Of a stretch of DNA of 35,244 nucleotides, positions 23,121-30,618 are shown piece after piece (positions within the stretch are counted from its first letter, which is position 1; every line of letters begins with the position of its first letter). The notes below the pieces were generated by a model. That model saw nothing but the letters and a program-made list of their open reading frames with translations. It made no database searches and was not told the DNA's origin. The DNA lies in NCBI GenBank assembly GCA_002484335.1, contig DLJQ01000019.1:19400-54643 (forward strand), written 5' to 3'. Position numbers and translations under genes: made by a program. The DNA is from Flavobacteriales bacterium UBA7612. Lineage in GTDB: Bacteria > Bacteroidota > Bacteroidia > Flavobacteriales > Weeksellaceae.

Positions 23121-25655
23121 CTATTTCATTTTACTTAATGCAGTTTGTAACTGTTCAATTTGCTTAACTATTGTTGGCATTTTTTTAGTTTTTGCAAAGT
23201 CACTTTTTAATTGAAGTCCTTTTTCTGCTGTATTCTTAAGTGCAATTCCAGCTTGTGGATTTTGCTCTTTTAAATAAGAATAATATTGAGATAATATTTT
23301 AGCAACTTTTGCTGTAGCATCAGGGGAATCTGTTGTCATTATCCAATTAAAAGCCTGTTCTGCAACTTTTCCTTTTTCTGGATCTTGAAATTTAACAAAT
23401 TCATATAATGCTGCTTGTTCAGCTAATAAAGGAGCTTTATCAAGTTGATTATTTTTAATCCATGTAGGAGCTAATGCAGCAACCAAATCAGGAGAGTTTT
23501 TTATAACTAAATCATCTACGTTTCTAGTAAGTTCATCAATTTTAGTAGGGTTCTTTTTTAAAATTCCTGTTAAAGCAGCACCTTGAACTGAGAATGATGG
23601 ACTTTTAGAAGCTTTTTCGAAAATAGCCTCATCATAAATATTTGCTTGATTTAAAGCATTCAGAGCTGCAGCTTGAACTAATGTTTTAGGATCATTAGCA
23701 GCAAGTTGTTTTAATTTTTTTTCAGCTTTATCAACTATAGTTTTAGATTCTAAATCTAATTTATTAATTGTATAAATACGTAAACCATCATAAGGATCAT
23801 TTAAAGCTTCAATCAAAGCATCAACAGCCTTTGGATTTGTAGCTTGTGCGTCTGCCATAGCGTTTATAGCTAAAACACGTGTTGTGTAATTACCTTTTCC
23901 AGCTTTATACTGTGCAATAAACTCTTCAACAGGTTTTTTATCATCAATATCAGCTAATAAAACTTGATCAGCATTAGGAATTACAACATCAGGTTTTTTA
24001 GATGCATCGAATTCAAAAATATTATCAGTTTGTTTTGCAACCCAAACTTGGTGACGAGTAGTTTTTCCATTTTCTACAATATCGATAGCAAATGGGAATT
24101 CAAATAATTTAGCAGGATCTTGTTTTACTGTAATTTTTACTTTTTTAGTCGTAGGATTATATTCAGAAACAGTTGTTAATTTTGGATGTCCATTATCAAA
24201 ATACCATTGGTTAAAGAACCAATTAAGATCTCTTCCAGAAACTTCTTCTAACGCTAAACGTAATTGAGCAGCTTCAGCTTTTCCATATTCATTATCTTTT
24301 AAATATTTAGATAATCCTTTGAAAAAAGCTTCATCACCTAAGAAATTTCTTAACATATGAAGAATTAATCCTCCTTTGTTATAAGAAACACCATCAAACA
24401 TATCTTCGCGAGAATTGTAATGAACACGGACTAAGTTTTTTGTTGGTCCATCACCATGTTTATAACCAAACATTTCATCATATCTATGTTCGTCAGCTTT
24501 TTCCTTTCCATATTTATGTTCAAACCATAAATATTCAGAGTAATTAGCAAAGGATTCATTTACTGTAAGATTTCCCCAGCTTTCTGCAGTTACTAAATCA
24601 CCAAACCAATGATGAAATAATTCGTGAGCAATAACATATTCAGCTGTATTTTCATCAACTAATTGTCCTGCTTTTTGTTGAACTCCATCATGGAAAAGAG
24701 AAGCAGTTGTGTTTTCCATCGCTCCAGATACATATTCGCGAGCTGTCATCTGAGAATATTTTTCCCATGGGTAAGCATACCCTAATTTATCTGAGAAAAA
24801 TTCAATCATTTCAGGAGTATTACCAAAAATTTGTTTTGCAACATCTTTATATTCTGGTTCAACATAGTAATCTACATCAATATTTTTCCATTTATCTTTG
24901 ATTATTGCATAATCTCCAATTCCGAAAAAGAATAAGTATGGTGCATGTTTTTTATCAAATTTCCAATAATCAGTTTTTGTACCATCAGAATTTTTCTTTG
25001 TAGATTTTAGTAAACCATTTGATAAAGAAACATATTTATCAGGATAAGTTAATGTAATTTCTTCTGATGTTTTTTGATTTGTTTTATCTATTGTAGGGAA
25101 CCAACAAGAAGAAGATTCTGTTTCTCCCTGTGTCCATATTTGTGTAGGATAATTTGCTTGTTCTCCTCTTGGATTTATAAAATAAACACCTTTTGCATCA
25201 TTAATAGCTGCACTTCCTTCTTGTTTTACTTCATTCGGACGAGCTGTATATTTGATATAAAGTGTATATTCTTGATCTTTTTTATATTCTTTACCTAAAT
25301 CAATGTTTAATTGTAAATCATCATATTTATAGTTAAGTTTCTTTTTTGAATTTCCATTAACCAATGCAACTTCATGAATAATCATTGCTTTAGCATCTAA
25401 TACTACATTAGAAGTTGCATAGAAATGAGGTTTTAAAGTAACCCATTCTTCACCTAAAACTTGTTCTTTATTGTAATCAAATTTTAAATCTAATTTTGTA
25501 TGTACAAGGTTATTAATTCGTTCAGCTTCGGCACGATAAATATCTAAAGGATTTTTTTGATTTTCTGAGTAACTAGGAGGAGAAGTCATGACTTGAGCAT
25601 GAGCAAAGCTTGATATAATAAAGGCTGATGAAAGCCAAAGAATTCTTTTCTTCAT
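23121..25655 (-). CDS. M1 family aminopeptidase (zinc metallopeptidase)
   Basis: This 844-residue exported peptidase removes N-terminal residues from peptides. It has a signal peptide ending SSFAHAQ, then the beta-rich M1 N-terminal domain. The substrate-recognition motif is GAMEN (311-315). The zinc site is HELFH (H344, E345, H348) with the third ligand E367 in NESFA, the exact HExxH-18-E spacing of the family. The last 270 residues are helical repeats resembling HEAT/ERAP C-terminal domains. Bacteroidota members act in the periplasm on peptides taken up as nutrients. It stands alone between two terminators. No perfect -7 box was found upstream. Confidence 0.93.
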   Translation of the reverse strand: MKKRILWLSSAFIISSFAHAQVMTSPPSYSENQKNPLDIYRAEAERINNLVHTKLDLKFDYNKEQVLGEEWVTLKPHFYATSNVVLDAKAMIIHEVALVNGNSKKKLNYKYDDLQLNIDLGKEYKKDQEYTLYIKYTARPNEVKQEGSAAINDAKGVYFINPRGEQANYPTQIWTQGETESSSCWFPTIDKTNQKTSEEITLTYPDKYVSLSNGLLKSTKKNSDGTKTDYWKFDKKHAPYLFFFGIGDYAIIKDKWKNIDVDYYVEPEYKDVAKQIFGNTPEMIEFFSDKLGYAYPWEKYSQMTAREYVSGAMENTTASLFHDGVQQKAGQLVDENTAEYVIAHELFHHWFGDLVTAESWGNLTVNESFANYSEYLWFEHKYGKEKADEHRYDEMFGYKHGDGPTKNLVRVHYNSREDMFDGVSYNKGGLILHMLRNFLGDEAFFKGLSKYLKDNEYGKAEAAQLRLALEEVSGRDLNWFFNQWYFDNGHPKLTTVSEYNPTTKKVKITVKQDPAKLFEFPFAIDIVENGKTTRHQVWVAKQTDNIFEFDASKKPDVVIPNADQVLLADIDDKKPVEEFIAQYKAGKGNYTTRVLAINAMADAQATNPKAVDALIEALNDPYDGLRIYTINKLDLESKTIVDKAEKKLKQLAANDPKTLVQAAALNALNQANIYDEAIFEKASKSPSFSVQGAALTGILKKNPTKIDELTRNVDDLVIKNSPDLVAALAPTWIKNNQLDKAPLLAEQAALYEFVKFQDPEKGKVAEQAFNWIMTTDSPDATAKVAKILSQYYSYLKEQNPQAGIALKNTAEKGLQLKSDFAKTKKMPTIVKQIEQLQTALSKMK

Positions 25656-25768
25656 CTTGGAATATGTTTTTAATTTTATTTGTTGTAAAATTTTATGAAA
25701 AGTTACAAAAAAAGTCTACAAAAAGTAGATTCTGTTTTAAGTTATTAATGTTTTTTTGATAATGAGTA

Positions 25769-25810
25769 TATAAAAAGAGGAGTTAATTTGAATCAACTCC
25801 TCTTTTTATA
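25769..25810. terminator. Terminator of the ferritin gene
   Basis: A perfect 16-base inverted repeat (25769-25784 with 25795-25810, core AAAAAGAGGAGTT) with a 10-base loop, 14 bases after the ferritin stop. A/T arms allow function in both directions, though only ferritin needs it. Confidence 0.85.
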
Positions 25811-25824
25811 TAATTTATTGTAAT

Positions 25825-26373
25825 TTATGCAAGTGGATCAATCTCATCTGCAGTAGGAAAGGATTGACTTGTATTAGCAATTAATTTATTTAATTCAAAT
25901 TTGGCCGTATCTGTCATTTTTGCTCCACCAGCTAATTTTGCTTTTTCTAATAATTCTAATGCTAATTTTTCTTCTTCTCTTTGTTCTGCTACTAACCAAT
26001 GTAAGAAATTCCATGTAGCCCAATCTTGGTCATCAAAACTTAATTTTACAATTTTATATATAGCATCAGTATTTAAAACTTCTTGTTTATAAACAGCTTC
26101 AAAACATTCGTAAATGTTTGCAGGTTTGTCAGAAGGTTTATCTATAGCTTCTATTTCAACAACACCTCCACGTTCTTGAACATATTCAATAATTTTTGCC
26201 ATATGTAATCTTTCTTCAGCAGAATGTTTCATCATAAATTTAGATACTCCATCTAAATAATTTTCATCTGCCCAACAAGATAACATTAAATATACTTGAG
26301 AAGAATAAGCTTCAAGAGTGATTTGATCGTTTAAAGCTTTTTCTAACGCGGGTGAAAGTCTATTCGTTTTCAT
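25825..26373 (-). CDS. ftnA: Non-haem ferritin
   Basis: Ferritin oxidises Fe(II) and stores it as a mineral inside a 24-subunit cage in the cytoplasm. The 182-residue chain keeps the full ferroxidase set, each four positions later than in E. coli FtnA: E21, E54, H57, E98, Q131 and E134. Landmarks are LEAYSSQVYLMLSCWA, HSAEERLHMAK and VAEQREEEKLAL. No haem-binding methionine of the bacterioferritin type stands out. It is monocistronic with its own -7 box and terminator. Together with the TonB receptors it makes iron handling a theme of the region, but it is not in their operons. Confidence 0.95.
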   Translation of the reverse strand: MKTNRLSPALEKALNDQITLEAYSSQVYLMLSCWADENYLDGVSKFMMKHSAEERLHMAKIIEYVQERGGVVEIEAIDKPSDKPANIYECFEAVYKQEVLNTDAIYKIVKLSFDDQDWATWNFLHWLVAEQREEEKLALELLEKAKLAGGAKMTDTAKFELNKLIANTSQSFPTADEIDPLA

Positions 26374-26396
26374 AATGTAATATTTTTGGTTATTAC

Positions 26397-26404
26397 CAAA
26401 TTTA
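26397..26404 (-). promoter_or_regulatory. -7 box of the ferritin gene, next to a small palindrome
   Basis: The minus strand reads TAAATTTG, 23 bases before the start codon. It partly overlaps the palindrome TTTGGTTATTACCAAA (26385-26400), which could be an operator. No good -33 box was found. Confidence 0.4.
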
Positions 26405-26466
26405 AAAAATATGTAATCGAAAGACTGTTAATTAAATATAATTAATTTTAAATTTATGTGAAAAAC

Positions 26467-27261
26467 TTAAATAGCTACATCACCTTTTATATGTGGATGT
26501 GCTTCGTAATTAATCAATTCAAAATCTTCAAACTTAAAATCAAAGATATTTTTAACATCAGGATTAATTTTCATTGTAGGAAGAGGGAAAGGTTCTCTTG
26601 TCAATTGCAATTCTACTTGCTCAAAATGATTTTTATAGATATGTGCATCACCAAAAGTATGAACAAAATCTCCTACTTGTAAATCACAAACTTGTGCCAC
26701 CATCATTTGTAACAAAGCATAAGAAGCTATATTAAATGGAACACCTAAGAAAATATCAGCACTTCTTTGATACAATTGTAAAGATAACTTACCATCATTT
26801 ACATAAAATTGAAAAAAGGCATGACAAGGCGCTAATGCCATCTGATCTAATTCACCAACATTCCATGCAGAAACAATAATTCTACGAGAATCAGGATTAT
26901 TTTTAATCTGATCTATTGCAACTTTTATTTGGTCAATAGTTTCACCATTTTGTTTTCCCCAAGAACGCCATTGGTGTCCATAAACTGGTCCTAAATTTCC
27001 ATTTTCATCAGCCCATTCATTCCAAATTCTTACACCGTTCTCTGTAAGGTAATTAATATTGGTATCACCTTTTAAAAACCATAATAGTTCGTAAATGATG
27101 GATTTTAAATGTAGTTTTTTTGTAGTAACTAGAGGAAAACCTTTAGATAAATCAAAACGCATTTGGTATCCAAAAATACTTTTAGTTCCAGTTCCAGTTC
27201 TATCTTCTTTAAAAGAACCTTCTGTTAATACTTTTTTACATAAATCGTGATATTGTTGCAT
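26467..27261 (-). CDS. thyA: Thymidylate synthase ThyA
   Basis: ThyA methylates dUMP to dTMP using methylenetetrahydrofolate and yields dihydrofolate, which FolA recycles. The 264-residue length equals E. coli ThyA, and the catalytic nucleophile is at the same position, C146 in LAPCHAFFQFYV. Other landmarks are SFKEDRTGTGTKSIFG (phosphate-binding arginine loop), YGHQWRSWG, RRIIVSAWN and YQRSADIFLGVPFNIASYA. It is a single gene with a -7 box upstream. The plus-strand neighbour starts within 50 bases, divergently. Confidence 0.97.
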   Translation of the reverse strand: MQQYHDLCKKVLTEGSFKEDRTGTGTKSIFGYQMRFDLSKGFPLVTTKKLHLKSIIYELLWFLKGDTNINYLTENGVRIWNEWADENGNLGPVYGHQWRSWGKQNGETIDQIKVAIDQIKNNPDSRRIIVSAWNVGELDQMALAPCHAFFQFYVNDGKLSLQLYQRSADIFLGVPFNIASYALLQMMVAQVCDLQVGDFVHTFGDAHIYKNHFEQVELQLTREPFPLPTMKINPDVKNIFDFKFEDFELINYEAHPHIKGDVAI

Positions 27262-27283
27262 TTTGATAGTATATTTAAAACCT

Positions 27284-27291
27284 CAAATTTA
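27284..27291 (-). promoter_or_regulatory. thyA: -7 box of thyA
   Basis: The minus strand reads TAAATTTG (TAnnTTTG), 22 bases before the thyA start codon. No matching -33 box is seen. Confidence 0.4.
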
Positions 27292-27306
27292 GTGATTTTT
27301 TTTAGA

Positions 27307-27570
27307 ATGAAAATTAGTCTTATTCTGTCTATTTTAGTTATTTTTATGTTTCTTGTCTCTTATGGAAAATCTGATTTAGGAAGAAAAATAACTCAACATT
27401 TCTACTTTAGAACATTTTTTAATATTGTTTTAATTATTGTTTTTGTTTCAAAGATTATACATTTAAAAATTAACTTAATATCATTAATTACGCTAATTAT
27501 ATTAGGTAGTATGCTTTATTTAAGTATTCCAATTTATATACAACAATTAAAAGACAGAATAAAAAAATAA
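27307..27570 (+). CDS. Small membrane protein, unknown
   Basis: This 87-residue protein has three hydrophobic helices: residues 3-18 (SLILSILVIFMFLV), about 35-50, and about 54-75. Its tail is basic (QQLKDRIKK). I do not recognise a family. An in-frame ATG 60 bases upstream would start inside thyA on the opposite strand, so the start at 27307, followed directly by a hydrophobic helix, is preferred. No TAnnTTTG box was found. A short A/T-only hairpin follows the stop. The 415-base stretch after it (27571-27985) holds repeat element D and the rlmB promoter and is otherwise without recognisable features. Confidence 0.55.
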   Translation: MKISLILSILVIFMFLVSYGKSDLGRKITQHFYFRTFFNIVLIIVFVSKIIHLKINLISLITLIILGSMLYLSIPIYIQQLKDRIKK

Positions 27571-27815
27571 TTATTATTTTTTTAGATTAATTCATAATCT
27601 TTCAAGTTATTTTTTTGCGAATTGTTATGTTAAAGTATCTAGTAAAAGTAACTTTATACGATTGCTATTACTGGCTAATCAGTTTCGTGAAAAATATTTT
27701 TTCAATATGAATATGAAGTTTTTTACATCTTCAATAAATATTTGAATCTTTTAAGTAAATTTTAGTTCTAAGTATTTTTAGAATTTTTTATCTCTTTTCT
27801 ATTTTCTCTTCTTTT

Positions 27816-27912
27816 GCAATAACGATTGCAATGGAAATCCTTTTATAAATAAATTGTTTGTTTATAAAAGATTGTAATGGAAAGCGTGGCACGAAGTGAT
27901 TGCCCTAAAAAG
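27816..27912 (+). repeat. Intergenic palindromic element, copy D
   Basis: This copy is the clearest of the family. Left arm: GCAATAACGATTGCAATGG then AAATCC. Core: 14-base arms with one mismatch (27840-27853 with 27857-27870) around TTG. Right arm: GATTGTAATGGAAAGCGTGG, CACGAAGTGATTGCCC and TAAAAAG. The word GATTGyAATGGAAA stands on both sides of the core as a direct repeat. The outer ends (GCAATAAC and GTGATTGC) are near-perfect inverted repeats, so the whole element could fold into one long stem. Confidence 0.75.
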
Positions 27913-27973
27913 ATTATTTTTAATACTTAATGTTATTATATAAAATGATTTAGTGGGCTATAAATAAAAATAT

Positions 27974-27981
27974 TATCTTTG
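27974..27981 (+). promoter_or_regulatory. rlmB: -7 box of rlmB, suggesting a leaderless transcript
   Basis: TATCTTTG (TAnnTTTG) ends only four bases before the rlmB ATG. A TTTAG at 27949-27953 lies 20 bases upstream as a partial -33 box. With the usual 5-7 base distance to the start site, transcription would begin at or beside the ATG. Confidence 0.45.
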
Positions 27982-27985
27982 CATT

Positions 27986-28735
27986 ATGAAAAACGAAGCA
28001 GGAATATTTGGTTTAAGACCAGTAATAGAAGCGATTGAAGCAGGGAAAACAATCGATAAAATTTTTATTCAAAAAGGTTTACAAGGAGAAATCTTTTCGG
28101 AACTAAGAAAATTGGTTACTGAATATGAAATTCCTGTAAGTTATGTTCCATTAGAAAAATTAAACCGTTTCACAGGGAAAAATCATCAAGGAGTTTATGC
28201 ATTTATTTCTCCAATAGAATTTGATTCTATTGAAAATGTATTACCTCAAATTTGGGAAAAAGGAAAAACACCCTTTCTTTTAATATTAGATAGAGTTTCT
28301 GATGTAAGAAATTTTGGAGCAATTGCACGTACAGCAGAATGTGTTGGTGTAGATGCAATAATAATTCCAGCAAAAGGTTCGGCTTCTGTAAATGCTGATG
28401 CTATAAAAACATCAACAGGAGCATTATATAATATACCAGTTTGTAAAGAAGGAAATTTAATAAATGTTATTAAATATTTACAATCGGCTGGGATATCAGT
28501 TTTTAGTGCTTCAGAAAAGTCGGCTGAATTTATCTATGATGCTGATTTTTCGGTACCTGCAGCTATAGTTATGGGAAGTGAAGAAGATGGAGTTTCTGAT
28601 TCTATTTTGAAAATCTCGGATAAAATTATTAAATTGCCTATGACTGGACAAACAGCATCATTAAATGTCTCTGTTGCTTGTGGAGCTATTTTATATGAAG
28701 CCGTACGTCAGCGTATTAACCATGATTTATTTTAA
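27986..28735 (+). CDS. rlmB: 23S rRNA (guanosine-2'-O)-methyltransferase RlmB (SpoU family)
   Basis: RlmB methylates the ribose of a guanosine (G2251 in E. coli numbering) in the peptidyl-transferase centre of 23S rRNA, using SAM. The 249-residue SPOUT enzyme has an N-terminal RNA-binding domain starting GIFGLRPVIEAI. The three SpoU motifs follow: RVSDVRNFGAIARTAE (motif 1), IVMGSEEDGVSD (motif 2) and LNVSVACGAILYEAVRQR (motif 3), the last two forming the trefoil knot. The site specificity is inferred from family resemblance, and the broader TrmH group is the alternative. The gene for a small membrane protein follows after 17 bases. The -7 box is very close to the start codon. Confidence 0.88.
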   Translation: MKNEAGIFGLRPVIEAIEAGKTIDKIFIQKGLQGEIFSELRKLVTEYEIPVSYVPLEKLNRFTGKNHQGVYAFISPIEFDSIENVLPQIWEKGKTPFLLILDRVSDVRNFGAIARTAECVGVDAIIIPAKGSASVNADAIKTSTGALYNIPVCKEGNLINVIKYLQSAGISVFSASEKSAEFIYDADFSVPAAIVMGSEEDGVSDSILKISDKIIKLPMTGQTASLNVSVACGAILYEAVRQRINHDLF

Positions 28736-28752
28736 TAATAAAACTAACAACT

Positions 28753-29055
28753 ATGACTTATACTACAATCATTGGATTTTTATTACTAGCAATTAGTGCT
28801 GTAATTTTCTATTTTACAAATTTAGATTTTTCAGGTTTATTTTTTGATAAAGAATTTTTAGTCGGGATAACTGGAGGTACTGGAATTGGATTTATTTTAG
28901 GAGGTTTCTTAGGATGGCTTTATAAAGTTAAAGCAGTTAAAGCAGAAAATAATAAAATAGTAGAAGAACAAAAACAAAAAATAGCTGAGCAAAAAGCTCA
29001 AGAATTATTTGCTAAAGAGCAAGCTTTGAACAGAGAAGATTCATCAGGTTTATAA
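28753..29055 (+). CDS. Small membrane protein with coiled-coil tail, unknown
   Basis: This 100-residue protein has two membrane helices: about residues 3-21, and a glycine-rich one about 38-57 (GITGGTGIGFILGGFLGWLY). A charged helix with heptad-like repeats follows (VEEQKQKIAEQKAQELFAKE). The layout is that of small inner-membrane proteins with a cytoplasmic coiled coil. I do not recognise the family. It follows rlmB by 17 bases and is likely co-transcribed. A very strong shared terminator separates it from the convergent XrtF pair. Confidence 0.65.
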   Translation: MTYTTIIGFLLLAISAVIFYFTNLDFSGLFFDKEFLVGITGGTGIGFILGGFLGWLYKVKAVKAENNKIVEEQKQKIAEQKAQELFAKEQALNREDSSGL

Positions 29056-29069
29056 GGCTAAATATTAAT

Positions 29070-29115
29070 AAAATAAAAAACGATTGTAGAGAAATCTACA
29101 ATCGTTTTTTATTTT
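29070..29115. terminator. Bidirectional terminator between rlmB unit and XrtF pair
   Basis: A perfect 21-base inverted repeat (29070-29090 with 29095-29115, core AACGATTGTAGA) with a GAAA loop. The right arm covers the last codons of the minus-strand gene. Confidence 0.9.
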
Positions 29116-29536
29116 GTATTTCTTGATAATAAAAACAAGGGATTAATATTAAAAAGAACATTGGTTGTATCAGAAATCTACGTATGTAAAAAAAAGTTAA
29201 TTGACCTGATGATAATTTAGTTGTTATTTGATAATTATAGATAGGTAACAAGATAATTAAAGCTAATATTAAAACAATTACAGTGAATTTAATATAGATT
29301 TTTTTCCAAAAAAGAAATGTTACTATCAATATTGTTAAAATAGAATTGATGAGATATCTAAAAATAATACTAATGTTTAATTCAGTAAAATTAATTGCAG
29401 GAAATTTTTTAAAGTTAAATCCCTGGAAATAAGAAATAAAAGGGTCGTAGAACAATGTGTTTTCAAATTTTCTTACTAAAATTAAACCAAATATTAAGAG
29501 AACTGTTACTCCAAAACGTAAATATTTATTAGGCAT
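29096..29536 (-). CDS. Exosortase F system-associated membrane protein
   Basis: This 146-residue membrane protein has about four helices. Its C-terminal pattern (FFYIRRFLIQPMFFLILIP) matches the family found beside xrtF genes in Flavobacteriia, known as the exosortase F-associated protein. The role is unknown. The constant pairing suggests it helps XrtF or its substrate. Its start overlaps the end of xrtF by eight bases, so the two are translationally coupled. The name rests on family and context, and there is no biochemical evidence in the sequence. Confidence 0.8.
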   Translation of the reverse strand: MPNKYLRFGVTVLLIFGLILVRKFENTLFYDPFISYFQGFNFKKFPAINFTELNISIIFRYLINSILTILIVTFLFWKKIYIKFTVIVLILALIILLPIYNYQITTKLSSGQLTFFYIRRFLIQPMFFLILIPCFYYQEIQNKKRL

Positions 29537-30071
29537 TTTTGATATTTTTTTTAGTTACAAAAAATTTAATCCAAACAATCCAAAGAATAACGATAGATCC
29601 ATATATAATAGAAGGGAAAAAGTAATCATGAGCAATTTTACCGTATTTTTCATAATGAAATCTAAAGATATAATTAAGCATAGCGATTCTAGAAATATTC
29701 ATTATAAATATTAATAATAATCCAATAAAAATAAATAAAAATGTTTCTTTTACTTTGGTATAAAAAGCAATAATAAATGAAACAAAAATAATAGCAATAG
29801 AAATAGCATTACAACCTTCATTAACTATAGAGGCAACTTGACCATTAATGACCAAACGCATCCAAGGTTGATTAATAGCAATATTAGAATAAGATACGAA
29901 TCCGACTTTATTAAGAAGTAATGCAGTTGTATCTGAAGTAAACTTTGTAAAAGGATCAGGATTTTTCAAAGGAAGATATTGATCTAAATAAAGTTTATAA
30001 AAAAAACTTAATAAAATATAAGTTCCTAAAAAACGTGCAAGAAATAGGAATAGGGGTTTAAATTCTTTCAT
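29529..30071 (-). CDS. xrtF: Exosortase XrtF
   Basis: Exosortases are multi-spanning membrane cysteine transpeptidases that process proteins carrying a short C-terminal sorting tail. This 180-residue protein has about five membrane helices and the family triad: C87 in IVNEGCNAISI, R128 in MNISRIAML and H148 in KIAHDYFF. XrtF is the short flavobacterial type. Its substrates are not established, and no C-terminal sorting-signal protein is visible in this window. Its partner gene follows with an 8-base overlap. Upstream, a -7 box and a 10-base palindrome sit in the region shared with the divergent GAF-domain gene. Confidence 0.88.
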   Translation of the reverse strand: MKEFKPLFLFLARFLGTYILLSFFYKLYLDQYLPLKNPDPFTKFTSDTTALLLNKVGFVSYSNIAINQPWMRLVINGQVASIVNEGCNAISIAIIFVSFIIAFYTKVKETFLFIFIGLLLIFIMNISRIAMLNYIFRFHYEKYGKIAHDYFFPSIIYGSIVILWIVWIKFFVTKKNIKNA

Positions 30072-30091
30072 TTTTATTAAAAAATATATAA

Positions 30092-30099
30092 CAAATATA
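30092..30099 (-). promoter_or_regulatory. xrtF: -7 box of xrtF
   Basis: The minus strand reads TATATTTG (TAnnTTTG), 20 bases before the xrtF start codon. No good -33 box is present; the -33 position falls at the end of the palindrome at 30101-30123. Confidence 0.4.
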
Positions 30100-30100
30100 A

Positions 30101-30123
30101 ATCAAAAACATCATGTTTTTGAT
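30101..30123. promoter_or_regulatory. Palindrome between divergent xrtF and GAF-gene promoters
   Basis: A perfect 10-base inverted repeat (ATCAAAAACA, 3-base gap, TGTTTTTGAT). Its right half contains the -33 TTTG of the GAF-domain gene, and its left half lies just upstream of the xrtF -7 box. This is a good position for an operator acting on both genes. Confidence 0.4.
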
Positions 30124-30149
30124 TAAGTAATGATTAATCAATAAATTTG
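30118..30149 (+). promoter_or_regulatory. Promoter of the GAF-rsmG operon
   Basis: TTTG (30118-30121), a 20-base spacer, then TAAATTTG (30142-30149). Both boxes match the consensus at the standard spacing, 18 bases before the start codon. Confidence 0.6.
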
Positions 30150-30167
30150 TTTTTTATATAGACAGTA

Positions 30168-30614
30168 ATGCAAGAATTAAATAAAAGAGTTGATGTAATT
30201 ATTGATGGTAATTTTTCAACAGAAGATAAACTTCAGAAAATTTGTCAATTGTTAAGCGATGAGATAGCTTATTACAATTGGGTAGGTTTTTATTTCAAGA
30301 ATGGAGATAAAAATGAGTTAAAACTTGGACCATATGTTGGTGCAGAAACAGATCATATAATTATTCCTTACGGAAAAGGAATTTGTGGCCAAGTAGCAGA
30401 ATCTAATGAAACGTTTGTTGTACCGGATGTTTATGCGCAAGATAATTATTTAGCTTGTTCTATAGAAACTAAAGCAGAAATTGTAGTTCCAATTTTTAAA
30501 GATGGAGAAAATATTGGTCAAATAGATATTGATTCTCATACAATAAATCCATTTACAGAAGACGATACAAAGTTATTGGATTATATTTGTGCTCGTGTTT
30601 CAGAAATAATTTAA
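30168..30614 (+). CDS. GAF-domain protein, free methionine-(R)-sulfoxide reductase-like
   Basis: This 148-residue protein is a single GAF domain of the fRMsr (YebR) type, which reduces free methionine-R-sulfoxide in the cytoplasm. C97 in LACSIETKAEIVVPI matches the catalytic cysteine (E. coli C118), and C73 in GKGICGQVA matches C94, with the same 24-residue spacing. The third cysteine of E. coli (C84, in an 'IAC' context) is absent. So either a two-cysteine mechanism operates or the domain only binds a ligand. rsmG starts four bases after its stop. The divergent neighbour is xrtF. The methionine importer elsewhere in the window is not linked to it. Confidence 0.8.
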   Translation: MQELNKRVDVIIDGNFSTEDKLQKICQLLSDEIAYYNWVGFYFKNGDKNELKLGPYVGAETDHIIIPYGKGICGQVAESNETFVVPDVYAQDNYLACSIETKAEIVVPIFKDGENIGQIDIDSHTINPFTEDDTKLLDYICARVSEII

Positions 30615-30618
30615 TTTA

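Noticed and set aside
27247..27306. In-frame ATG at 27247 for the small membrane protein after thyA
   Set aside because: It would start inside thyA on the opposite strand and put a polar stretch before the first hydrophobic helix. The ATG at 27307 fits better.
27571..27595. A/T-only hairpin after the small membrane gene
   Set aside because: The palindrome (AAAAAATAAT-T-ATTATTTTTT) has no G-C pairs and is too weak to call a terminator with confidence.
27627..27710. 27-codon plus-strand ORF (MLKYLVKVTLYDCYYW...)
   Set aside because: Too short, no promoter match, no recognisable pattern, and expected by chance in AT-rich DNA.
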